Below, one piece after another: positions 47,649-55,496 of a DNA stretch of 64,000 nt. The DNA comes from Psychrobacter cibarius (lineage in GTDB: Bacteria; Pseudomonadota; Gammaproteobacteria; Pseudomonadales; Moraxellaceae). The first letter of the stretch is position 1. Each line of letters opens with the position of its first letter. The stretch covers positions 868,001 to 932,000 of the forward strand of contig CP131612.1 in NCBI GenBank assembly GCA_030686115.1. Direction: 5' to 3'. The notes under the pieces are model-generated. The model saw only the letters and a list, made by a program, of their open reading frames with translations, had not been told where the DNA came from and did not search any database. Position numbers and translations under genes: made by a program.

Positions 47649-47679
47649 AAAAAAACCTCAAGTAAACTAATACTTGAGG
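47649..47679 (-). terminator. Terminator of the tRNA-Val/tRNA-Asp operon
   Basis: Read on the minus strand, CCTCAAGTA and TACTTGAGG pair around six bases and are followed by T7. It lies 43 bases past tRNA-Asp. The rest of the gap 47130-47648 shows no gene. Confidence 0.93.
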
Positions 47680-47721
47680 CGAAACTTGCTTAAACTCGAA
47701 AGTCTAAATTCGTTTTAAATA

Positions 47722-47798
47722 TGGCGCAGCGGACGGGACTCGAACCCGCGACCCCCGGCGTGACAGGCCGGTATTCTAACCAACTGAACTACCGCTGC
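47722..47798 (-). tRNA. tRNA-Asp (anticodon GTC)
   Basis: A 77-base cloverleaf on the minus strand. The acceptor GCAGCGG pairs with CCGCTGC, with discriminator G and encoded CCA. The anticodon stem CGGCC-CTGTCAC-GCCGG style loop places GTC centrally, and the T arm has GGTTCGAGTCC. Second gene of a two-tRNA operon, 65 bases after tRNA-Val. Confidence 0.97.
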
Positions 47799-47863
47799 TT
47801 AGGTCGTACTTAGTTTATTTAACCACTTAGCCTACTACTTGAGAGTAACGCTATACTAAATAG

Positions 47864-47939
47864 TGGTGGGTGATGACGGATTCGAACCGCCGACATTCTG
47901 CGTGTAAGGCAGACGCTCTACCAACTGAGCTAATCACCC
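47864..47939 (-). tRNA. tRNA-Val (anticodon TAC)
   Basis: A 76-base cloverleaf on the minus strand. The acceptor GGGTGAT pairs with ATCACCC, followed by discriminator A and encoded CCA. The D arm is AGCTCAGTTGGTAGAGC, the anticodon loop CTTACAC gives TAC, and the T arm has GGTTCGAATCC. First gene of the operon. Confidence 0.97.
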
Positions 47940-48018
47940 TTCGAACAATTGCTAAGCAATTTATTCAACATCAACTGAGCTCTAAGTTTGTCACTAAGCT
48001 CTGCTGCTGTGGGTGTGT

Positions 48019-48046
48019 ATTATATAGATTTACACATGGCTGTCAA
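48019..48046 (-). promoter_or_regulatory. Consensus sigma-70 promoter of the tRNA operon
   Basis: On the minus strand TTGACA (48041-48046) and TATAAT (48019-48024) are separated by 16 bases, both perfect consensus boxes. Transcription would begin about 70 bases before tRNA-Val, fitting a strong stable-RNA promoter with a short 5' leader to be processed. Confidence 0.93.
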
Positions 48047-48232
48047 ACAGTTTTTTAACTATTTTGAAAAATAATTGAAAATACTGTCTGAAAGCTATTA
48101 TTAATAGTAGTCTGAGGCACGTGTTTACTAAGGTTGCTGCCTAAAAACTTATTATGGTTATTCATTGTTTGATGGTCAAAAACTACTATACTATTGAGGG
48201 TGTTTTATGACTCATGCTTTATTTTATGTTGA

Positions 48233-49873
48233 TTGTTGGAGGCGGGCATAGAAAATTCCACTATTGAACAAACTTTTACGACCTGGTCTTGGGGAGACTT
48301 CGCAGGCTTGGGTCTGGTATTGCATATTGTTCTCATGATAGTAATGACGTTACGTGTTGTATCGGTGCAGCGCAATATCGGTGTATCTATCGCTTGGATT
48401 GCTGTGCTCTATACCTTGCCTCTTTTTGGTTTCATCGCTTATATACTATTGGGTGAGCCGATGATAGGGCGGCGCTATCGTCAACGGGTAGACCAAGCAA
48501 GCTTGTTGATGGATGATATGGCACGGCGTGAGAATTTGGTTTTTGATCAGGGACAAGAGTTGCTGCCAGCCAACTACCGCGGTGTCAGTCAAATAGGCAC
48601 GCGCTGGACGGGGCTGGGCGTGTTTCCTAATCACAATATGCAGCTATTGACAGATCCTCATACTATTTTTCAGAGATTAATCGAAGATATCAATGCCGCT
48701 CAGAGTATTATCTTGATGGAGTTTTATATTGTTTATCCTAAAGGACAAGTACTAGAGGTGATAGAGGCGTTGTCAGCGGCAGCGCAGCGTGGTATTGAGT
48801 GTCATATCTTGGCCGATAGCGTGGGCAGCTTTAGTTTCTTTAATAGTAGCGCGCATCGTACATTAGAAAAAGCAGGTGTCTTTGTCCATCAGTCACTACC
48901 AGTGGGTTTGTTTAAAACGCTATTTAAGCGCTCTGACTTGCGTAACCATCGTAAGATTATCGTGATTGATGAGCACATTGGCTATATCGGTAGCTTTAAC
49001 TTGGTCGATCCAAGATTTTTTAAACAAAATAAAAACGTTGGACAGTGGATCGATGTGGCGATACGCACGACCAGTCAACACTCTATTAGTATTACGACAG
49101 CCATGGCGATCGTGGTGGCCACGGATATTGGTGCGGAAAATAACGACAATTTAGACGCGCTCAATCAGCGCGTCAATGGCTATACTCGTAAACTATATGT
49201 GATGAACCCAACCATTAATGATTTAAACAGTCGGGTAAAGGTATTGGCTGGTGAGATCGACTATTATAAGCAACCAAATATTGGCTCAACATCGATTGTG
49301 ATACCGAAGATGCCGATGGTAGAAGGAGTGCTGGCGCAGCTGATACCCTCCGCACCGCAAGTGACAGCCCATGTTATTTACAATACATTGGTGACCGTTA
49401 TTCATCGCGCCAATAAACGCATTCGCATTACCACACCGTATTTTGTACCTGACGAGGCGCTCTCGGGAGCATTAACGATCGCTGCCAAACGCGGGGTTGA
49501 GGTGACGCTGATTGTCCCGGAAAAGGTGGATTCATTTCTTGTACAGCATGCGTCACAAGCCTATTATCAAGAGCTGCTCGAGGCAGGCGTGACGATTGCC
49601 TTGTTTAAGGGTGGTCTGTTGCATACCAAAACAGTGGTTATCGATGAGGATTATTGTTTATTTGGTACTGTAAACATCGATATGCGCAGTTTTTATCTAA
49701 ATATGGAAGTGAGCTTGGCCATTTATACACCAGAGATGGTCGCTCAAGTCGCTGATTGCCAAGAAGTCTACTTACAAAGTTGCCGTTTTTTGAGTTTAGA
49801 GCAGTGGCAACAGCGCCATGGTGCAGAGCGTTTATTTGATAATGTGGTACGCTTATTTAGTCCTTTATTGTAG
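48233..49873 (+). CDS. cls: Cardiolipin synthase (PLD superfamily)
   Basis: Cls condenses phosphatidylglycerol to cardiolipin at the inner membrane. Two N-terminal transmembrane helices (about residues 20-42 and 52-75) precede two phospholipase-D domains, each with an HKD motif: HRKIIVIDEHIGYIGSFN near 239 and HTKTVVIDEDYCLFGTVN near 464. The start is unclear. The first in-frame starts are TTG codons at 48233 and 48236, neither with a ribosome-binding site. A strong GGAGG at 48238-48242 is instead placed ideally for an in-frame ATA at 48248. A 14-codon frame beginning at ATG 48207 with GAGGG upstream overlaps this region. Confidence 0.92.
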   Translation: MLEAGIENSTIEQTFTTWSWGDFAGLGLVLHIVLMIVMTLRVVSVQRNIGVSIAWIAVLYTLPLFGFIAYILLGEPMIGRRYRQRVDQASLLMDDMARRENLVFDQGQELLPANYRGVSQIGTRWTGLGVFPNHNMQLLTDPHTIFQRLIEDINAAQSIILMEFYIVYPKGQVLEVIEALSAAAQRGIECHILADSVGSFSFFNSSAHRTLEKAGVFVHQSLPVGLFKTLFKRSDLRNHRKIIVIDEHIGYIGSFNLVDPRFFKQNKNVGQWIDVAIRTTSQHSISITTAMAIVVATDIGAENNDNLDALNQRVNGYTRKLYVMNPTINDLNSRVKVLAGEIDYYKQPNIGSTSIVIPKMPMVEGVLAQLIPSAPQVTAHVIYNTLVTVIHRANKRIRITTPYFVPDEALSGALTIAAKRGVEVTLIVPEKVDSFLVQHASQAYYQELLEAGVTIALFKGGLLHTKTVVIDEDYCLFGTVNIDMRSFYLNMEVSLAIYTPEMVAQVADCQEVYLQSCRFLSLEQWQQRHGAERLFDNVVRLFSPLL

Positions 49874-49977
49874 CATTTTCGATTTTAGGGTAAGGTAAAC
49901 GACTGATGTCAGTTTAGTGCCATGATGACCTTATTTTTATTACTATTAATTTATCCCGATAAAGGATGCGCTTGTCT

Positions 49978-51435
49978 ATGTATGCATCGTCTGCATCACC
50001 TCTAACGCCCTTTGATTATATTGCAGCAGGCTATTGGCAAGACTTTCTAGCGGATCGTCCTATCGCTGGTGGCATTGCTTACGAAAGCGAGCTTCGTGAT
50101 TGTATCTTAGATGAGTCATTGGCAAGCTTACAGCGAGTCGATACGCTGCTGTCGCACATACGCCGTGAGATGGTTAAAACTGGTCGATGGCATGAAGAGA
50201 GATTATTGCTCGATGAACGCTATCGTAACTTTATGGTATTTTTGGCGTTTTATGCAGGGCGAGTATTAGCACAGCAATGGCAAAGTACGCCGCATTGGTA
50301 TGGACAGTTTGAGCTACATAAGCGCTATCCTGAACTGGCTCTTACAACCGATGATTTTTATCAATACATGGCGGTTGTCTATTGTCAGTCGGCTGATGCT
50401 AATAGCGTTACGTCATTGTTTTTTGCACTAGAGCCGATAGGGATGCGTCTATTTGGTCATATTGATCGGCCGTTTGAGGCGGTACAAGGCGGTCAAGTGG
50501 CGAGTGGTCTTTATCAAGCGGTTAGCGCAAGGTTGCCACATGCGCACGACGATCACGTTGCCAGTTCAATCACACCAGCCATTAATATCAGCACACCAAA
50601 TACAAGCGCTAATGTAGAGCGCATTAAAACGGTTGATAGTCAGAAACCGTTAGAAAAAGAAGGGTTGAGTCATACGCCACATGCTGTGCCAGAATCTCAG
50701 AACCTGTCTCAGCAAGAGAGCCAAACTAAGCCTGTGCTGTCTAAATCAGAAACAGTGCAACCTCATACAACCTCAGAAAATACGGTATTAGAGCAGCCAC
50801 TACCATCGGCAGTGCCTTCTCCTCAAGAATTGCCAACGCCTGCGATTTTTACGCAACTACTCGTAGAGCTAGATAACATAGAAGTCGTTCAAACGGCTGG
50901 CAATAGTGAGTATCAGCAAGCCCATAAAGTGTTGGAGCAGTTAGAACAGCATATCGCCAAGCAAAGTCAGCCGCGCGCACAAATGCGCTTTTCAGAGAGT
51001 CATTTAACGACAAAAAAGCAAGCGCTATTAACACTACAAGAGGCGGCGCAGGCGGGTAATAGTGCTGCCATGCTACATTTGGCAATGTATGAATTACTTG
51101 GCGAAGGATTAACGGTTGATAAGGGTGCTGCTACAGCGTCAGGGGTTGAGTGGGTTAAGCAGGCAGCCAGCAAAAATGACAGTCGTGCGCAGCGCCTACT
51201 AAGCAAGATGTATTACCAAGGGGTCGGCGTGGCGCAAGATATAGACACTGGCAAATATTGGCTAGAGCAAGCAGCAAAGAATGGACACGCGGAAGCGGCG
51301 AGCGTAGTAGGGCAATGGCAGCAGGCGCAAGCGCTGATAACGACACAAAAACAAGAGCAACATAGCATGAAGCGCTATCAGCTGCTATTCGCCGCCATAC
51401 TCGTAGTGGCAATATTGATCCTAATTATTGTCTAA
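49978..51435 (+). CDS. Sel1-repeat protein with C-terminal membrane anchor
   Basis: A protein of about 485 residues with no named function. A conserved-looking N-terminal domain (about 1-170, PFDYIAAGYWQDFLADRP, FYQYMAVVYCQSAD) is followed by a Ser/Thr/Pro/Gln-rich linker of about 110 residues. Two or three Sel1 repeats come next (MLHLAMYELLGEGLTVDKG, AQRLLSKMYYQGVGVAQD), and then a terminal hydrophobic helix (YQLLFAAILVVAILILIIV) running to the last residue. That architecture suggests a tail-anchored inner-membrane scaffold with its repeats in the cytoplasm. AAAGGA supports TTG 49972 or ATG 49978 better than ATG 49966. Confidence 0.72.
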   Translation: MYASSASPLTPFDYIAAGYWQDFLADRPIAGGIAYESELRDCILDESLASLQRVDTLLSHIRREMVKTGRWHEERLLLDERYRNFMVFLAFYAGRVLAQQWQSTPHWYGQFELHKRYPELALTTDDFYQYMAVVYCQSADANSVTSLFFALEPIGMRLFGHIDRPFEAVQGGQVASGLYQAVSARLPHAHDDHVASSITPAINISTPNTSANVERIKTVDSQKPLEKEGLSHTPHAVPESQNLSQQESQTKPVLSKSETVQPHTTSENTVLEQPLPSAVPSPQELPTPAIFTQLLVELDNIEVVQTAGNSEYQQAHKVLEQLEQHIAKQSQPRAQMRFSESHLTTKKQALLTLQEAAQAGNSAAMLHLAMYELLGEGLTVDKGAATASGVEWVKQAASKNDSRAQRLLSKMYYQGVGVAQDIDTGKYWLEQAAKNGHAEAASVVGQWQQAQALITTQKQEQHSMKRYQLLFAAILVVAILILIIV

Positions 51436-51611
51436 AATATTTTATGGCAACACGCTGTAAAGCGTATTGTTAATCGCTAAATTCAGGTAGAATTGGCGCA
51501 TTTTTTACCGTCACCTTACTATAGTCGATTTAATTTAAAGAGGTTAATGCCGTCACTCTTTTATAGTGAATTGACTATATTATTTAAGCCATTACTAATC
51601 TGGGCAACTTT

Positions 51612-53186
51612 ATGCCATCTTCTCCTATATCCTCTGATTGTCCTTTAGAAGCGACTGACCCAGTATCGTTGCCCAGTCGCACTGTTTATACTGCGCCTTT
51701 GTATTATCAGTGCGCCATTGGCTTACTTAAGCCGCTATATCGACTCCAAGTTTGGCAACGCTCACACAACCGCGACAACTATCAACAAGAAGTGGCGCAG
51801 CGTTTTGGCAAACAATATCCACCGCGGCCAGTGGCTAAAGTGACTAATGCGCAAACTGATAAAGGCGTTATTTGGTGTCATGCGGTGTCATTGGGCGAGA
51901 CCAATACCGTCGCGCCATTATTAGATACATTATTGGCTGATGGCTATCAAATATGGCTAACCAATACCACGCAGACAGGTTTTGCTCGCGGTGCTAGCCG
52001 TTTCGCCGATGATATTGCTCAAGGTCGGATGAGCCATAGCTACGTACCTGTCGACAGCCCAACTGTGATTGAGGCTTTTTTGGCGCATGTAAAGCCCATC
52101 GCTGCTCTGTTTGTCGAAACGGAACTGTGGGCAAATATCCTAACCAAATTATCCGAACACCATATTCCCAGTATCTTGGTCAACGGTCGGCTGTCAGCGT
52201 CTTCTTTTAAAAGTTATCAAAAAATCGCTGCGGTCAGTGCCAGTATGATGAAAAATCTGACTTTGATTATCGCCCAAGACAGCGACTCTGCTAAACGCTT
52301 TCGACAGTTGGGTGCGAATAGCGCGCAAATTCGTGTCGCAGGTTCACTCAAATGGGTGATTAATACGCCTCAAATTGAAGATATAGAAGCTGACTATACA
52401 GAAAATTCTAGTGTACCAAACCAATATTTTGAATCGGTCAAAGAGTCCACATTAGCAAAAGAGATGAATATCGCTGGTCGACCGATTTGGGTTGCCGCAA
52501 GTACCCATAGTGGCGAAGAAGAGACGGCACTGTCATTGCATCAACAGCTATTGTCACATCCCGCGCTCGCTGATGCGCTGCTTATCATTGTACCTAGACA
52601 TCCTGAACGTTTTGATGAAGTAGCAGCGTTCATTCAAGCGTCTGAATTAACAATGGCACGGCGTAGTGCAGAAGATAGCATTCATGTAGACACACAAGTC
52701 TATCTGGCTGATAGCATGGGTGAGCTGATGGCGTGGTATAAGTTGGCAGATGTGGCACTGGTCGGCGGCTCGTTAGTAGATGTCGGTGGGCACAATCCCG
52801 TTGAGCCAGCGAGTGTGGCAACGCCTGTGCTCATGGGACGCTATACGCAGTCTTGTCAAAGCGTGGTGGATAAATTGGCGGAGGTCGGCGCGTTATATCA
52901 GCCAAACAATGTTTTCTATCGTCCCATTACTGTTAATGCGGCTACTACTGATGATGATACGAATCAACAATCCTCTCGTAAGAAGCCTGCCGCTAAAGAG
53001 GAGGTAGCGCTCATTTATCAGCAGCTAGTGTCTTGGCTCAGTGATCTTGAGGTAGCGGAACAAGCAGGGCAAGCTGGCGCGCGAATGACGAGACAACAGC
53101 AAGCCGTACTGACCCGCCAATTTACCATGATTAAAGAGGTTGTCGAGCAGCATGCTATTCAACAACCAAGCCAAGAGCTGCTATGA
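51612..53186 (+). CDS. waaA: 3-deoxy-D-manno-octulosonic acid (Kdo) transferase
   Basis: WaaA (KdtA) adds Kdo to lipid A precursor at the inner membrane. WCHAVSLGETNTVAPLLDTL contains the catalytic GE motif, YVPVDSPTVIEAFL, ALFVETELWANIL and GGSLVDVGGHNPVEPA are family signatures, and the fold is GT-B. At 524 residues it is about 100 longer than E. coli WaaA: about 45 extra N-terminal residues and an insert around 445-475 (DDDTNQQSSRKKPAAKEE). Its stop overlaps rsmE by ATGA. Confidence 0.95.
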   Translation: MPSSPISSDCPLEATDPVSLPSRTVYTAPLYYQCAIGLLKPLYRLQVWQRSHNRDNYQQEVAQRFGKQYPPRPVAKVTNAQTDKGVIWCHAVSLGETNTVAPLLDTLLADGYQIWLTNTTQTGFARGASRFADDIAQGRMSHSYVPVDSPTVIEAFLAHVKPIAALFVETELWANILTKLSEHHIPSILVNGRLSASSFKSYQKIAAVSASMMKNLTLIIAQDSDSAKRFRQLGANSAQIRVAGSLKWVINTPQIEDIEADYTENSSVPNQYFESVKESTLAKEMNIAGRPIWVAASTHSGEEETALSLHQQLLSHPALADALLIIVPRHPERFDEVAAFIQASELTMARRSAEDSIHVDTQVYLADSMGELMAWYKLADVALVGGSLVDVGGHNPVEPASVATPVLMGRYTQSCQSVVDKLAEVGALYQPNNVFYRPITVNAATTDDDTNQQSSRKKPAAKEEVALIYQQLVSWLSDLEVAEQAGQAGARMTRQQQAVLTRQFTMIKEVVEQHAIQQPSQELL

Positions 53187-53908
53187 ATTGTCTATTATTA
53201 CCCATTGAAAACTTCTCTTCGGATGCGGCATATATTGATGAATTATCACAAATAAATCACGTCAATAAAGTACTAACAGCAAAAGTTGGTGATACGCTGA
53301 AAATCGGTCAAATGGGCGGTCATTTGGGCACTGCTGTGATTGAGAGCATCCGCTCTGATGCTATTGAGTTGCGTGATATTCAGCTCACCACTTCGCCGCC
53401 ACCAAAGCTAGATTTGACCGTTGTGTTGGCACTACCGCGTCCTAAAGTGCTACGACGCTTAATTATGGATATGACCGCGCTTGGGGTGCGCGATATTATC
53501 CTAATCAACAGCTATCGCACGCAAAAAAGCTATTGGCAAAGTCCGATGCTTGAGCGCCTTGATGAGTTTGTATTAGAAGGGCTGCAACAAGGGGTTGATA
53601 CCATCGCGCCTCGTATCACTTTACAAAAACGCTTCAAGCCATTCGTGGAAGATGAGCTGGCAGGTTTGGTAACCAATCGAGCCATCGCGGCGCACCCGTA
53701 TAGTGAGCTATCCTTTACACAGTATCTACAACAGCCGCCATCGTTAGGATTGCCAAGTCTGGTTTGCATCGGTAGCGAGGGCGGCTGGATTGATTATGAA
53801 ATAGCACTGCTTGCCACTCAAGGTTGCGCGGCAGTTACTATAGGCTCGCGTATCCTGCGTACAGAAGCCGCCGTCAATGTGATTTTAGGTCAATGGTTGC
53901 TGTCGTGA
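53183..53908 (+). CDS. rsmE: 16S rRNA m3U1498 methyltransferase
   Basis: RsmE is a SPOUT-class enzyme that methylates N3 of U1498. An N-terminal PUA-like domain precedes the SAM-binding trefoil knot, seen as CIGSEGGWIDYEIALLA and LRTEAAVNVILGQW. The length, 241 residues, is typical. It is translationally coupled to waaA through a 4-base overlap. The gap of 290 bases after it contains a candidate Fur box and no gene. Confidence 0.94.
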   Translation: MNCLLLPIENFSSDAAYIDELSQINHVNKVLTAKVGDTLKIGQMGGHLGTAVIESIRSDAIELRDIQLTTSPPPKLDLTVVLALPRPKVLRRLIMDMTALGVRDIILINSYRTQKSYWQSPMLERLDEFVLEGLQQGVDTIAPRITLQKRFKPFVEDELAGLVTNRAIAAHPYSELSFTQYLQQPPSLGLPSLVCIGSEGGWIDYEIALLATQGCAAVTIGSRILRTEAAVNVILGQWLLS

Positions 53909-54051
53909 ATCAGCAGATCATTGAAAGATAATTAAGACATGCCATCAATTAGAAAATCTATACATTACTCCATGAAGATCTATAAATTTGTCCTTAAAAA
54001 GAGACAGTTGAGCCAAATTATCGGTGCATTTCTGAGTTAAACAAATGTATT

Positions 54052-54070
54052 GATAATTAATCTCATTTCT
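54052..54070 (+). promoter_or_regulatory. fbpA: Candidate Fur box upstream of fbpA
   Basis: GATAATTAATCTCATTTCT matches the 19-base Fur consensus at about 12 positions. It lies about 130 bases upstream of the start of an iron-binding protein gene, where iron repression is expected. Support is context plus partial match only. Confidence 0.33.
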
Positions 54071-54198
54071 ATTAGTATGTTGTTTCAGAGATTATCGCGT
54101 GATTGAACCTTATTGTTAGAGGTCTTTAGCGCCGTCTTATCTTATTGTCATCTCGTCTATTTATCTCATCTTTTCGTAGCATCATTATGGGGAAAACC

Positions 54199-55323
54199 AT
54201 GTCATTGAATGCCATTAGCGCTAACCTAACTTCTACTAAGCTTATCTTGCCTGTTGCCGTATTTGGCATGATGTTGGGACTGGCTGGTTGTAGCAATTCA
54301 TCTACAACAGAAGAGAGCGTGGAGGCGGAGACATCAGCGGCGGCTACTGAGCAACCAGCTGCTAATGATGGTGCTACGAGTGAAGGTGGTCAAACGATTA
54401 CCATTTATTCTTCGCGAAATGAGCAGCTGATTAAGCCATTGCTAGACCGTTATACCGAACAGACAGGTGTGAAGATTGAGCTGGTCACAGATAGTACAGG
54501 TCCGCTCATGGCGCGTTTGCAAGCTGAAGGTCAGAACACGCCAGCCGACATGCTGCTCACGGTTGATGCGGGTAACTTATGGCAAGCCGCTCAGCAAGGC
54601 TTGTTACAACCAGTATCATCTACTGTGTTAGAAGAAAATGTCCCTGCCAAATATCGTGATCCAAAAGGTCAGTGGACAGGGCTATCATTGCGTGCTCGTA
54701 CGATCTTTTATGACCCAAGTAAAGTCAGTGCCGACCAATTGTCTACTTATGCAGATTTAGCTGATCCGAAGTGGAAAGGCAAGTTATGCCTACGTACCTC
54801 TAAAAAGGTCTATAACCAGTCACTTGTGGCCAGTATGATGGAGCATTTGGGCGAAGAGAAAACCGAAGAAATCGTCCGTGGTTGGGTCGCTAACTTAGCT
54901 ACTGACGTGTTCAGCGATGATACCAGTATGCTAGAAGCCATCGCTGCTGGTCAGTGTGAAGTGGGCATTGCCAACAGTTACTACTACGGTCGTCTGCTCG
55001 ATGAAAAACCTAACTTCCCTGTGAAAATATTTTGGGCAAACCAAGGCACGACTGGTACACACGTAAATATTTCAGGTGCTGGTGTGGTCGCAGGTTCAGA
55101 CAATCCAGAGGGTACGCTTAAACTGATAGAATGGTTGTCTTCTGATGAGGCGCAAGGTCTTTATGCCAGCTCAGACAAAGAATTCCCAGTAAAAGTAGGG
55201 GTTGATGAGTCAGAAATGCTCAGATCATGGGGTGAGTTCAAAAAAGACGATATCAATGTGCAAAAGTTTGGTGAGCTACAAACCCAAGCCATTCAGTTGA
55301 TGGACAAAGCAGGTTATAAATAA
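54199..55323 (+). CDS. fbpA: Ferric-iron ABC transporter substrate-binding lipoprotein (FbpA/FutA type)
   Basis: A 374-residue type II periplasmic binding protein of the ferric-binding subfamily. It has a lipobox (LAGC, C31), then a Glu/Ala/Thr-rich linker, then ITIYSSRNEQLIKPLLDRY at the start of the fold. The consecutive tyrosines at about 261-263 (NSYYYGRL) include the iron-ligand pair of FbpA. Being lipid-anchored is unusual for a gram-negative FbpA, which is normally soluble. The frame continues upstream to a TTG at 54145, but GGGGA at 54189-54193 is spaced for ATG 54199. It is followed by its permease and ATPase. Confidence 0.92.
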   Translation: MSLNAISANLTSTKLILPVAVFGMMLGLAGCSNSSTTEESVEAETSAAATEQPAANDGATSEGGQTITIYSSRNEQLIKPLLDRYTEQTGVKIELVTDSTGPLMARLQAEGQNTPADMLLTVDAGNLWQAAQQGLLQPVSSTVLEENVPAKYRDPKGQWTGLSLRARTIFYDPSKVSADQLSTYADLADPKWKGKLCLRTSKKVYNQSLVASMMEHLGEEKTEEIVRGWVANLATDVFSDDTSMLEAIAAGQCEVGIANSYYYGRLLDEKPNFPVKIFWANQGTTGTHVNISGAGVVAGSDNPEGTLKLIEWLSSDEAQGLYASSDKEFPVKVGVDESEMLRSWGEFKKDDINVQKFGELQTQAIQLMDKAGYK

Positions 55324-55360
55324 GGTATTGACAGTCATACCATTCTCAAAAATGACAATG

Positions 55361-55391
55361 CCTATCAAGCATGAGTATCAAGCTTGATAGG
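55361..55391 (+). other. Hairpin in the fbpA-fbpB intergenic region
   Basis: CCTATCAAGC (55361-55370) and GCTTGATAGG (55382-55391) form a perfect 10-pair stem with an 11-base loop, 38 bases past fbpA. There is no T run. Such elements often shield the upstream message from 3' exonucleases, giving more binding protein than permease. Confidence 0.6.
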
Positions 55392-55448
55392 CTAAATGAT
55401 AGTGTTTATGTTCAAAGCAGACAGTGTTTTTAGCCGTATTTTTGAGTT

Positions 55449-55457
55449 TGGTATAAT
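55449..55457 (+). promoter_or_regulatory. fbpB: Extended -10 promoter before fbpB
   Basis: TGGTATAAT is a perfect extended -10 element (TGnTATAAT) 40 bases before the fbpB start. No good -35 box is visible, as is common for extended -10 promoters. It would allow fbpBC transcription independent of fbpA. Confidence 0.55.
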
Positions 55458-55496
55458 GTTATAAGGTCTTTATGCGTATGACACGGTAATAATGAT

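Noticed and set aside
48207..48251. 14-codon frame with good ribosome-binding site ahead of cls, as a leader peptide gene
   Set aside because: Too short to support as a gene; no run of regulatory codons and no attenuator hairpin. Mentioned only as possible translational coupling.
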